Origin: an uncultured Bacteroidales bacterium
GTDB lineage: Bacteria; Bacteroidota; Bacteroidia; Bacteroidales; FEN-979
Assembly (NCBI GenBank): GCA_903926565.1
Contig: CAIYJU010000179.1
Location: forward strand, 1 to 50,441
Reading direction: 5' to 3'
DNA: 50,441 nt
Positions 29,002 to 37,110 of the stretch are shown here, one piece after another; the stretch's first letter is position 1; every line of letters starts with the position of its first letter. The notes under the pieces are model-generated. The model ran no database searches, had not been told where the DNA came from, and was given only the letters and a program-made list of their open reading frames with translations. Made by a program: the position numbers and the translations under genes.

Positions 29002-29340
29002 TTATCTTTTAAGGACCGGAACCGAATTAGTTACTGTTCCGGTTTTGCGTACACCTGTTGCTCCGTTTTTACCTTGAATAACTATCTTGACGTCGCCTAA
29101 ATTGAATGGTATTTTGGCAACATCAACGATATGTTTAAAGGAATATGTCGTAAAAGGGGTATCGGAAGGTTTTGAAGCCGGAGGCGGAAAATCGGTCGTC
29201 GCTGAAAAGGTGACTGTATTGGTTAAAGCGTCAAACGTTCCCGTCGGATCAGCCCAGACCAACTTCGTACCCCATGAATCAGGTATATCTGCTTCTATAA
29301 TAAATTGAACATTCCCTGTTGCATTGTTTCTAAAAGCCAT
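29002..29340 (-). CDS. Small protein upstream of the adenylate cyclase
   Basis: 112 residues, no signal peptide, no membrane segment and no family I recognise. The sequence is strand-rich (VQFIIEADIPDSWG, TNTVTFSATTDFP, GDVKIVIQGKNG) and looks like a compact beta-sandwich. The gene has a good -7 box about 38 bp upstream, and its stop lies 19 bp before the cyclase start, so the two probably share an mRNA. A role as a partner or regulator of the cyclase is possible from position only. Confidence 0.6.
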   Translation of the reverse strand: MAFRNNATGNVQFIIEADIPDSWGTKLVWADPTGTFDALTNTVTFSATTDFPPPASKPSDTPFTTYSFKHIVDVAKIPFNLGDVKIVIQGKNGATGVRKTGTVTNSVPVLKR

Positions 29341-29377
29341 ATTTTATGTATTTTAGGTTGTTTATTTATATTTAGTC

Positions 29378-29385
29378 CAAAGATA
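29378..29385 (-). promoter_or_regulatory. -7 box TATCTTTG of the small gene and cyclase operon
   Basis: Perfect TAnnTTTG match, giving a leader of about 30 nt to the ATG at 29340. The -33 region is AT-rich without a clear TTTG. Confidence 0.55.
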
Positions 29386-29942
29386 ATGTAAAAATATTAA
29401 AATCCTCATTTCAGGGATAAAAAAATTTAAGCGTGTACAATCAGACCGGTTTTTTGAAAGGACTTTGATAGGAACAGTCAAATATTGATGGTTTTTCAGG
29501 AAAGTGCAACCTTGTGAAATTCAGTGGCAGAATTCTTCTTGAAAAATGTTAATGTATAATTTCTTTATCATGTTTAGCAACAGTAATGTTCCAGGCGACC
29601 TGCATAAGTAAAACTAACCTATTGTCTCAGGCCTCAACATAATTTGGTCACATTTACCGTCAGCAAATCGGTTTAGTACCATTTCTCTTATCAATCCTGA
29701 AAATCTATCGGCCATCTTATCAACAAGGCATGGTCGTCAAGGTTGCAAATGTGTTTTATGATCAGTAAGCCAATAATTAAGTGAAGGCTTAAAACGGTAT
29801 GACCTGTGCTGGTGATACAGGCATGTTTCAGGTACAAGTAACAGACTCCATCCCGGAGGTTCTCTGGGTTGAGAGTCTGATCAAACCCTTTTTAGAATTG
29901 TTAACCCCGTTGATGAGAGGAAGAAATCACGCGGAGCAGTTT
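29386..29942. other. Intergenic region, no gene seen
   Basis: About 550 bp without a frame of protein-like character. A 73-codon plus frame that runs into the next gene's 3' end is judged spurious. No repeat shared with other parts of the window was noticed. Confidence 0.45.
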
Positions 29943-30917
29943 TCACCTGAACCCGGTGGATTTCATTTCCGGCTTTGTCTTGTCAACATAACCCTTTCTG
30001 TCAATAATTCTGATCAGTGAGTCGCAAAAAATCCTGACCCCACTCTGATTTAAATGATCTGCGTCATAAAAGTCCAAACTGTCATTAAGGTTAAGCAAAT
30101 TATTAAAATTGTACATTATTCCTTTGTTTAAGAAACAGGAGTCAATCTCTTTCGTGTTGATCCAGGATTGATTTTTGAATCTGGTAACAGGTGCCTGGAC
30201 TAAAATAAAAGGGATATTTCGGTTTTTCAGGAGGTCCAGGCTTTTTGTGAACGCATGCATTTGCACGTTATTAATGATTAATTTGTCTTTTTTTATACTG
30301 TCATGACTCGAAAAGTGTTTCAATTTACTTTCAACAAAGCCTCCATGGATATAAATATTATCACCGCTCATATAAACTTTCTTCAATTTTTTATTTCTGT
30401 TGAACACCTGACGGTAATATGCATATATCAAGGTGTTGTATGCCTTGACATGATTAAGTGTCATCACCATTTTTACAGTTTTCAAATCTATCTTGTCGCT
30501 GGCAAGAAGATCCAGCCCCGATTCCAGGCCATCAAGGGAAAATGTAAACGGATAAACTTCATAAATGACCAGTTTAGGCTGTAAAAGTTCGAGGTATTTT
30601 TCCAGCAACATTTCGGTCTGGATGGGTGTTTGAGCGCTGGAGCCAAAGTTGAAAGAAGTATAACCATGGTCACGGAAGATCCTGGTATCGAAACTCCTGT
30701 AGGCATGGGAGGATCCAAGAAACAAAATATCTACCTTTTTATAATCAGAAATTTCGTTGATTCGAAATGACATAGCATTATAGTAGCCAATATAATAATA
30801 TATGTTTTTCTTATACGAATGATTATGAATCAGTTCACTCCAAAGAATTATCGATAAACAATAGAATACAATTGTAAAGAGCGTGAATGAAAATAATTTT
30901 TTAAAAAACGATCTCAT
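29943..30917 (-). CDS. SGNH-type protein, AlgJ/AlgX-like O-acylation partner
   Basis: 324 residues with one N-terminal membrane anchor (LFSFTLFTIVFYCLSIILW) and a periplasmic SGNH-hydrolase-like domain. Block I is VDILFLGSSHAYRSFD (S69/S70, H71), and the C-terminal catalytic pair is D287-H288 in YDADHLNQSG. The ADHLNQSG ending and the GSSH block are typical of proteins encoded with MBOAT acyltransferases, which finish transfer of an acetyl group to a polysaccharide or surface glycan. The MBOAT gene lies 10 bp upstream on the same strand, which supports this. The acceptor glycan is unknown; no polysaccharide synthesis genes are in the window. The region is visibly richer in A and T than the genes on either side. 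Confidence 0.8.
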   Translation of the reverse strand: MRSFFKKLFSFTLFTIVFYCLSIILWSELIHNHSYKKNIYYYIGYYNAMSFRINEISDYKKVDILFLGSSHAYRSFDTRIFRDHGYTSFNFGSSAQTPIQTEMLLEKYLELLQPKLVIYEVYPFTFSLDGLESGLDLLASDKIDLKTVKMVMTLNHVKAYNTLIYAYYRQVFNRNKKLKKVYMSGDNIYIHGGFVESKLKHFSSHDSIKKDKLIINNVQMHAFTKSLDLLKNRNIPFILVQAPVTRFKNQSWINTKEIDSCFLNKGIMYNFNNLLNLNDSLDFYDADHLNQSGVRIFCDSLIRIIDRKGYVDKTKPEMKSTGFR

Positions 30918-30927
30918 CTATGACAAT

Positions 30928-32409
30928 TTAGAATTGAAAATAAATAAAGGGTGATTCACTCGTTGACATGAACATACCGATCAGAAAAATAACTAAGCAA
31001 TATAGTGACCATCTAAACAAAATCGGCCACTTTTTGCCAATTCCTTCAATGGCATATTCCTGTTTTCTACCAATCCATTCAACCAGAAAAAACAAAGCAA
31101 TCAGAATCAATAATACCGAATCGACTTTTATATCCGGAGCAGTAAATAAGGATGAAGTAAAAATTCCGGATATATATTTACATGCATCCCAAAGGTTATC
31201 TGCCCTGAAAAAAATCCATGAAAACATAATAATTGTCAAGGTAAGCAGAGTCTCGACAAAAATGAAAACACTGTTATTATTGCTGAGGTTAAATCGTTTA
31301 AGCAGCCTTTTCCTGGGTTTTACGCTTATATGATAAATAATTAGAAAAACACCCTGAATCAGACCCCAGACTATAAACGTATAATTGGCGCCATGCCACA
31401 ATCCGGTTAGCATCCATGTTAGCGTAATCCCTGTTATATAAATCAGTATTTCAGTTTTGATAAAGTAGAATTTCTCCGATTTTATTTTTCCTGAAACCCA
31501 ATAAGCAACAGGCAGAAAGGTATAATCCCTGAACCATGTTGTAAGCGACATATTCCATCTTTTCCAAAAATCCCTGATATCCCTTGAAAAATAAGGATAA
31601 GCAAAATTTTGCATTAAATTAAAACCAAGGAGCTTACCAATTCCGATAGCAATATTGGAATATCCGGCAAAGTCAGTATATATCTGAACAGTGAACAAAA
31701 ATGCTCCGAGTGCAAGTGTACTGCCATTATACGATTCAAAGCCATGAAAGATCGTGCTTACATAACCGACACAATTATCCGCAATCACCATTTTCATGAA
31801 AACACCCCAGAGAATTTGTTTTAAACCGCTTATTGTCAGGGCATTATCGAATATTCTTTTAGTTTGAATCTGTTGCAGTAACCCAATCGGTCGTTGGATT
31901 GGACCGGCAAGGATTATAGGAAAAAAACTGAACGTCAGCAATGCATCAAAAACGTTGCGTACGGCCTCAAGTTTATTCTGATATACATCAATAATGTAGC
32001 TTAATGAAAGAAAAATGTAAAAACTTATTCCCAGAGGCAGGATGATGTTGAAGGTTTCAATGCTTACTTTAACACCGGTTAAGGAGATAAGGCTCATAAG
32101 GCCATCAATGAAGAAATTAAAATATTTAAAAATTATCAAGGTGCCTATATTAACTATCAGTGCTGCAAAGAAGAAGGGTTTGCTTTGTGATTTCTTTGCC
32201 CGTTTCCGGATCTCTATTGCCAGTAAATAATTTGAAATCGATATAAAAAACAACAGGAGTAAAAACCGCCAGTCCCACCATCCGTAAAAGAAATAACTGC
32301 TGCCAAGGAGAAGGAGATTCTGAAGTTTCAGGTTCCGGTTAAAAACGAACCAATAAAAGGAAAAGACGACAATAAGGAATAAAACAAAGGGGATAGAAGT
32401 AAAAAGCAT
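30928..32409 (-). CDS. MBOAT O-acyltransferase, AlgI/DltB-like
   Basis: 493 residues from the chosen ATG (MLFTSIPFVLFLIVVF); a TTG four codons upstream is also in frame, but family members begin MLF. About 11 membrane segments. Landmarks: YFFYGWWDWRFLLLLF, ISFYIFLSLSYIIDVYQ, FPIILAGPIQRP, FAGYSNIAIGIGKLLGF, DFWKRWNMSLTTWFRDY and GLWHGANYTFIVWG with the catalytic H339. It moves an acyl, normally acetyl, group across the inner membrane for transfer to a glycan, working with the SGNH protein encoded 10 bp downstream. It is probably the first gene of a two-gene operon. Confidence 0.92.
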   Translation of the reverse strand: MLFTSIPFVLFLIVVFSFYWFVFNRNLKLQNLLLLGSSYFFYGWWDWRFLLLLFFISISNYLLAIEIRKRAKKSQSKPFFFAALIVNIGTLIIFKYFNFFIDGLMSLISLTGVKVSIETFNIILPLGISFYIFLSLSYIIDVYQNKLEAVRNVFDALLTFSFFPIILAGPIQRPIGLLQQIQTKRIFDNALTISGLKQILWGVFMKMVIADNCVGYVSTIFHGFESYNGSTLALGAFLFTVQIYTDFAGYSNIAIGIGKLLGFNLMQNFAYPYFSRDIRDFWKRWNMSLTTWFRDYTFLPVAYWVSGKIKSEKFYFIKTEILIYITGITLTWMLTGLWHGANYTFIVWGLIQGVFLIIYHISVKPRKRLLKRFNLSNNNSVFIFVETLLTLTIIMFSWIFFRADNLWDACKYISGIFTSSLFTAPDIKVDSVLLILIALFFLVEWIGRKQEYAIEGIGKKWPILFRWSLYCLVIFLIGMFMSTSESPFIYFQF

Positions 32410-32618
32410 CTTCAGTACCAATTAAATTGTTGACAGTAAAAATACGAAAACAATGTCTCGGTACAGTCTCTTGGAATTATATTTTATTTTTTTCAAACCG
32501 GTTCCATGCTTGGCATTATTTCCCGCCAAAGATTTTAGTAAAAATCAAAGCGACAGGTGCGAGATGATGTGGTCAGATCGCCTCTGCGAATCCAGGTCAA
32601 AGTGAGCGTTTTTTCCAC

Positions 32619-32827
32619 CTATGGGGCCAGTGCCACCGGTCGGCACGACGACATTGACGAAAGGCTCTCCCCCCCTGTCTGGGAATCCCTGGGAATTCCG
32701 ATTACTGCCTTGCACCCCCCCGGAAAGGGGTTGGGATGAAAAGTTCCGTCGTCTTTCACAAACACGAGTTACCTTTTGCCTGCGGCAAGGTGAGGAATAT
32801 CTTTGTCCAAGTGAAAAAGCTCTGCCA
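32619..32827 (-). pseudogene. Decayed paralogue of the 18.5-kb small secreted protein
   Basis: Read on the minus strand: DIPHLAAGKR, a TAA in place of the Tyr codon, LVFVKDDGTFHPNPFPGG, CKAVIGI, TGGESLS, and SSCRPVALAP with a stop. This aligns with VGKRYFVFVQDDGTFHPNPF, CKAVIGI, TGGESLS and SPCQPVMLAQ of the intact protein. The 5' half, including the signal peptide, is missing. Similarity stops within 10 bp of the stop codon of the AraC-type regulator gene. The downstream flank also resembles the flank of the intact gene. Confidence 0.85.
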
Positions 32828-32835
32828 ATTAAATT

Positions 32836-33981
32836 TCAGGCCCGTTTCTTCATCAAAACCGAAGATCTGAAATCATGGAAAGACATCCCGGTTATAGCGG
32901 TAACAGAGCGCTTCATGGAGTTCACCGACCCGAAACCGCAAAGCACAACGTATTGAACCAACAGGTAGTCGGGGGTTTCGAGTATTACGCGTTCCAGTTC
33001 GTTAACACGGAAACCATTTACAAAAGTGCAGAAGTTTAAATTGAAATTCTGGTTAATCACGGTTGACAGGTACGTTCTGTTCGTCCCGACGGTTTTTGCC
33101 AGATCTTGGATGGTAAGGTCGTTGTTTAAATAGAGTTTGCTTTCCACGAATGTCAACAGGATTTTATTGACCAAAACTTCCTGATCCGTTACTGATGTGT
33201 TAAACAACTGAACAGGTTCAGAATTGTCTTGCAATACGTCCGGATTGATTACCTTCTGCCTGGCCCCGAGGTAACCTATGAAATACAAGGTAACCGTTAT
33301 CGATAACCAGGCGAAAAAAATCAGAAAATCCTGCGACATTAAAAATGTCCTTCCAACTGCAACCACCACAAGGGTGACAACACCTGATGCCACAATGGAT
33401 AAATTCAACATTTTGGCATAGTTGGTTTGGGCATCCCGCAGATCCGAATAAAACTGTATAGCCCTGTCTGAATACCTGTTGATGAGCCGATGATTCGCAA
33501 TAGTATAAAAGATGACCTGTGCGCAAAAGATCATTTTCATGATAACACGCAGGATTTGAAGAAATTGAACGGATGGTGAACCCGGGCTGTCGATTTTATT
33601 GAACAACCATGCCTTATATTCCGGCAAAGACGAATTGAAAACGGCAATTCCGTATAGGATCACGAAAGTTAACGGAAGAACAAGGTGTAATATGTATTTC
33701 CTGAAGGAAATCTCGTCATCCACTGTGAGCAACCTGAAATAAATATGGTACAGGGGGAAAACCATAATACCAAAAAGTTGCAGGGGAATATCAAACCAGA
33801 CATACCAATCAGGGAAATTGGCAAAATAGAGAAAATGACAGAAAAAAAGCAGCGCCGGCACCAGCATGAACAGTGAAAGATACCTGCGTGACCGGTCATG
33901 GTCTTTATGATCACTCATCAGGGTTATTGCCCAGAACAGTGATATAAAAACCGGCGCCAGTAAAATTACGATTCGTATCAT
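32836..33981 (-). CDS. Membrane-bound AraC-family transcriptional regulator
   Basis: 381 residues from the chosen ATG (MIRIVILLAPVFISLFWAIT); an upstream in-frame TTG is less likely. The N-terminal half has about seven hydrophobic segments, as in the 7TM-type sensors fused to AraC domains in Bacteroidota. The last 100 residues are a helix-turn-helix domain: NDLTIQDLAKTVGTNRTYLS, INQNFNLNFCTFVNGFR, and a second HTH around YVVLCGFGSVNSMKRSVTAI, where the usual F is partly replaced. A TATTTTTG box ends about 8 bp before the ATG, suggesting a leaderless or very short-leader mRNA. It probably regulates a neighbouring or own promoter; the target is unknown. It lies inside a partly duplicated locus. 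Confidence 0.88.
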   Translation of the reverse strand: MIRIVILLAPVFISLFWAITLMSDHKDHDRSRRYLSLFMLVPALLFFCHFLYFANFPDWYVWFDIPLQLFGIMVFPLYHIYFRLLTVDDEISFRKYILHLVLPLTFVILYGIAVFNSSLPEYKAWLFNKIDSPGSPSVQFLQILRVIMKMIFCAQVIFYTIANHRLINRYSDRAIQFYSDLRDAQTNYAKMLNLSIVASGVVTLVVVAVGRTFLMSQDFLIFFAWLSITVTLYFIGYLGARQKVINPDVLQDNSEPVQLFNTSVTDQEVLVNKILLTFVESKLYLNNDLTIQDLAKTVGTNRTYLSTVINQNFNLNFCTFVNGFRVNELERVILETPDYLLVQYVVLCGFGSVNSMKRSVTAITGMSFHDFRSSVLMKKRA

Positions 33982-33988
33982 CTGAAGG

Positions 33989-34044
33989 CAAAAATAGGAT
34001 AACAAAATGGAAAATGTACGTTTTGGACGTTTTTTTTACATTTT
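33989..34044 (-). promoter_or_regulatory. Promoter region of the AraC-type regulator with inverted repeat
   Basis: The -7 box TATTTTTG is at 33989-33996. Upstream lies a perfect 8-bp inverted repeat, AAAATGTA (34011-34018) and TACATTTT (34037-34044), with 18 bp between. A regulator dimer site, perhaps for autoregulation, is possible. Confidence 0.4.
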
Positions 34045-34566
34045 AATTTTTGATTTCGGGGCTCAGTTATACCTGTTGCCGTCGGTAAGCCTCTGCTTGT
34101 ATATCAGCGGCAATTTCCCGGATTCCTGTATTGCTAATAAGGATAACTGCGACTTGATTATGCACTCTTATGGTTACTGCAGGTTGTCGACCATATGCCG
34201 TTTGCAGGACAGGAGAGGGCTTCTGGCCTCCCCCTGTGTTTTTAGTCAGCAAGGAACATTAAAGGATTCCCCGGTTACGAGGGGGACAAAAGAGTATGAG
34301 AAGCTGAAGCCATTTTGTTTTGTTCAAGGGATCAATATGTTTAATAAGGTAAAAACGCATTGAATTGATGCGGTAAAAGTACAACCGCTGTATAAGGTGT
34401 ATCAAGCGTTGAAATGCCCGATCAGCATGCGTATTTTACGCAAAGCCTAAGATCGGCGTATGGTAGCAGACAATCTGATAAATGGAGTGATGTCGAAAGA
34501 GGAATGCAGTTGCTTATTTTTCAACGCATTGCTGTAATTTACAATCGGAAATCGTCCAATCGGAAA
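34045..34566. other. Intergenic region, no gene supported
   Basis: About 520 bp. A 118-codon plus frame and a 61-codon minus frame are present, but neither looks like a known protein. The only clear content is the 64-bp repeat shared with the promoter region at 19.0 kb. Confidence 0.4.
34374..34437. repeat. 64-bp repeat, second copy
   Basis: Copy of 19001-19064 (about 51 of 64 matches), in the same orientation. In the first locus it precedes the small secreted protein gene; here the corresponding gene body is missing and its 3' part survives 1.5 kb away, beyond the AraC-type gene. Confidence 0.65.
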
Positions 34567-35550
34567 TCATCCAGCCGGTTTTGTCTTTGCCACCTTGTTA
34601 GACACTGGTTTCAGATTATACAGGTACTTGTAGATTGCAGTCAGATCTGTTGTGTCCATTCCCGCATACATGGTCCATGGCATGATCGACTGCATCTCCC
34701 CTTTCTGGAGAACCGGCGGCTTGAAAGTAGCCAGGTCATAAGACTTGAAACGGAAGATAAATGCCTCTTTGGTCCACTTGCCAATACCGGTTTCCTGGTC
34801 CGGAGTAATGTTCGGGGATACCAGCAGGCTGCCATCAGGCATCTGAAACTCGCGCCCCCCGGTAAAGGCAAGCGTTCTGACAATCTGGCCATGCTCGGCC
34901 GGGGTGTGACATTCGACACACCCCGAAGCCCTCACCAGGTATTCACCGTACCCAAGGGTATCAGATGCCGGTGGTTTGACCTGCGGAGTTGCCTTTTTGG
35001 GAATCAGATGTAAAATAATATTCATCGGGAAGGTTGGATTGGAGCGTTCAGATGTATAATCAATGGACGGAATGCTGCGGATGTATGCAATCACGCTCAG
35101 AATATCTTCCGTATCGAGCGTCGCATAGGCAGGATAGTTCATGATCGGAAACAGCGGATGCCCGTCTCTGCTCACGCCACTGGTGATGGCCCGGTAGATT
35201 TCAGCATCGGTCCAGCCCTTCAGGTTAAAGGGAGTGATGTTCGGCGACATGAAATGCCCGGGAAAACCCAGCTTTTCATCAAAAATCTCACCACCTTTCC
35301 CTTCGGTTCCGGGAGTTAATGGACCTGAAAACCTGCTCCAGTCGCGCGTGGAGTGGCAATCCATGCAAACCATCACATGGTTGGCCAGGTACTTCCCGCG
35401 TTCAATGCGATCGGGTGATGGTTCCACTTTTACTGTTTGTAAAGGGATATTGGGCAGGAATAAGACAACATACAGGATGATTCCTGCAATAATTATAACC
35501 AGTACGGCAACCAGACCACCAAGGATCATCAGCCATCTTTTCTTTTTCAT
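34567..35550 (-). CDS. Membrane-anchored dihaem cytochrome c
   Basis: 327 residues: an N-terminal membrane helix (LMILGGLVAVLVIIIAGIIL), then two c-type haem domains with CMDCH (62-66) and CVECH (211-215). Each domain is followed by an SPNITP motif and a GxDxxxxTDAEI/WTKEAF helix, and by Met-containing segments (FPIMNYPAYA, SIMPWTMYAG) that can supply axial ligands. This is the layout of the two-domain cytochromes c used as electron carriers to dehydrogenases or terminal oxidases. It faces the periplasm. It begins 34 bp after the aromatic decarboxylase gene on the same strand, so cotranscription is likely although a functional link is not evident. Confidence 0.92.
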   Translation of the reverse strand: MKKKRWLMILGGLVAVLVIIIAGIILYVVLFLPNIPLQTVKVEPSPDRIERGKYLANHVMVCMDCHSTRDWSRFSGPLTPGTEGKGGEIFDEKLGFPGHFMSPNITPFNLKGWTDAEIYRAITSGVSRDGHPLFPIMNYPAYATLDTEDILSVIAYIRSIPSIDYTSERSNPTFPMNIILHLIPKKATPQVKPPASDTLGYGEYLVRASGCVECHTPAEHGQIVRTLAFTGGREFQMPDGSLLVSPNITPDQETGIGKWTKEAFIFRFKSYDLATFKPPVLQKGEMQSIMPWTMYAGMDTTDLTAIYKYLYNLKPVSNKVAKTKPAG

Positions 35551-35584
35551 AAGGCACGATTTTGAGAACTATTGAAGACCAAAT

Positions 35585-37015
35585 TTAGTGCTTTTTTTTT
35601 CTGAAGTCCAGAAATTGGTCTTTAATAAATTCCCAGCCTTTTTTTACATCCTCTGCAGAGGTATGGGTTTGACCGGCAACAAACCGGATAACATACCTGC
35701 CATTAAGCTTTGTTTGTGTCAGAAAAACCTTCCCGCTCCGGTTTATTTTCTGAAGCATCTCTTCATTGTACCGGTCCAACTGTGTTTCATCATTTATGCC
35801 TTCCGGGTGAAACCGGAAACACACCAGGTTAAAAGGAACCGGCGCCATCATCTCCACCCCGGGTGTGTGAAGAATCTCCTCCTTCAGCCATTGTCCGAAC
35901 CTGATGTGGTCGCGGATTTTCTGTTGCATGCCGCTGACACCATAGGTCCTGATGACAAACCAGAGTTTTAAAGCCCGAAACCTCCTTCCCAGCGGAACGC
36001 CCCAGTCACGGTAGTTGTTCACAATTTTATCCTCCGCAGTTTTAAGATAATCGGGAAGGATGCTGAAGGTGTTGATCAGGCTCTGTTTATCGCGGATGAA
36101 GTAGGCTGAACAGTCGAAATTGGTAAACATCCATTTGTGCGGGTTCACCACAAACGAGTCGCAACGGCCAATCTCAGGGGCAAGAACCCGAATCTCAGGA
36201 ATCATAAGTGCCGATCCTGCATATGAGGCATCAACATGGTGCCAGCAATTGTATTTTTGACATAAACGACCAATCTCACCAATCGGATCGACTGCGGTAG
36301 AACTGGTTGTTCCAAAGGTGGAGACCACTGCAAGCGGGATGAAACCATCGGCAATATCGCGGACAATGGCTTCCTCCAGTTTATCTGATCTCATGGCAAA
36401 AACTTCATCCACCTCGATTTTAACCAGGTTTTCGATGCCGATTCCGGCAATTTTTACATCCTTGTCGATGGAAGAGTGACCCTGCGTTGAGGTGTATACC
36501 CGGTAACGTTCATTGCCGGTAAATCCCCGTCGGTTTATTTCAAAAGCCGACTTTCGTTCACGGGCCGTAAGCAGTGCAACCAGCGTGGCCGATGAACTGC
36601 TGTCCTGGATCACTCCTGTAAACTCCTTTGGAAGCCCAAGGATGTCGCGCAACCACTCCATCACACGCTCTTCAAGTTCCTCAGCCGCCGGGGAGGTAAG
36701 CCATAACATGCACTGGGCACCCATGGTGGCCGTGAGCATCTCAGCAAGGATCGATGGTTCGCTGTTGTTCGCAGGGAAATAGGCAAAGAATCCCGGATGC
36801 TGCCAGTGGGTCATTCCCGGGATGATGATTTCGTTAAAATCTTTAAAGATTTTTTGAAAATCCTCCCCTTCCGCGGGGGCATGTTCAGGAAGCTGGTTCC
36901 TGATGTCTCCCGGACTGATATCGGGTTTCACCGGGTACTTCTCCTGGTTTGCCAGGTAATCGGCCATCCAGTCAACCACCTGGTGTGCATTTGTCCTGAA
37001 TTCTTCATTGTTCAT
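35585..37015 (-). CDS. Aromatic-L-amino-acid decarboxylase-type PLP enzyme (group II)
   Basis: 476 residues from the second ATG (MNNEEFRTNAHQVVDWMADY), chosen because homologues begin there and the predicted transcription start lies about 12 nt before it; an ATG three codons upstream is also possible. PLP features: VIQDSSSSATLVALLTARER, HSSIDKDVKIAG, HHVDASYAGSALMIPE and the Schiff-base K294 in VNPHKWMFTNFDC. The N-terminal PGMTHWQHPGFFAYFP block is typical of the tyrosine/DOPA/tryptophan decarboxylase branch. Expected reaction: loss of CO2 from an aromatic amino acid to give the amine. Substrate preference is not settled. It may connect to the aromatic amino acid catabolic operon 6 kb away (inference). 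It is divergent from the UvrA-like gene. Confidence 0.92.
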   Translation of the reverse strand: MNNEEFRTNAHQVVDWMADYLANQEKYPVKPDISPGDIRNQLPEHAPAEGEDFQKIFKDFNEIIIPGMTHWQHPGFFAYFPANNSEPSILAEMLTATMGAQCMLWLTSPAAEELEERVMEWLRDILGLPKEFTGVIQDSSSSATLVALLTARERKSAFEINRRGFTGNERYRVYTSTQGHSSIDKDVKIAGIGIENLVKIEVDEVFAMRSDKLEEAIVRDIADGFIPLAVVSTFGTTSSTAVDPIGEIGRLCQKYNCWHHVDASYAGSALMIPEIRVLAPEIGRCDSFVVNPHKWMFTNFDCSAYFIRDKQSLINTFSILPDYLKTAEDKIVNNYRDWGVPLGRRFRALKLWFVIRTYGVSGMQQKIRDHIRFGQWLKEEILHTPGVEMMAPVPFNLVCFRFHPEGINDETQLDRYNEEMLQKINRSGKVFLTQTKLNGRYVIRFVAGQTHTSAEDVKKGWEFIKDQFLDFRKKKH

Positions 37016-37034
37016 ACACCTCATTTTCTACTGG

Positions 37035-37042
37035 CAAATTTA
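37035..37042 (-). promoter_or_regulatory. -7 box TAAATTTG of the decarboxylase gene
   Basis: Perfect TAnnTTTG match. It places the transcription start near 37028, which favours the second ATG of the decarboxylase gene. A TTG lies 23 bp further upstream, longer than the usual spacing. Confidence 0.55.
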
Positions 37043-37110
37043 AACGAAAACCTTTGACCTTTTCACAATTTCTCCTTCTCTCCACCCCCCTATTTCACTA
37101 CTTTTGCATC

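Noticed and set aside
29799-30020. A 73-codon plus-strand frame
   Set aside because: It runs into the 3' end of the SGNH gene on the other strand and has no protein-like pattern.
34007-34363. A 118-codon plus-strand frame between the regulator and the cytochrome
   Set aside because: No family resemblance, Cys-rich random composition, and it lies over the divergent promoter region.
34414-35013. A 199-codon plus-strand frame
   Set aside because: It overlaps the cytochrome c gene, whose haem motifs are unambiguous; the plus frame has no recognisable features.
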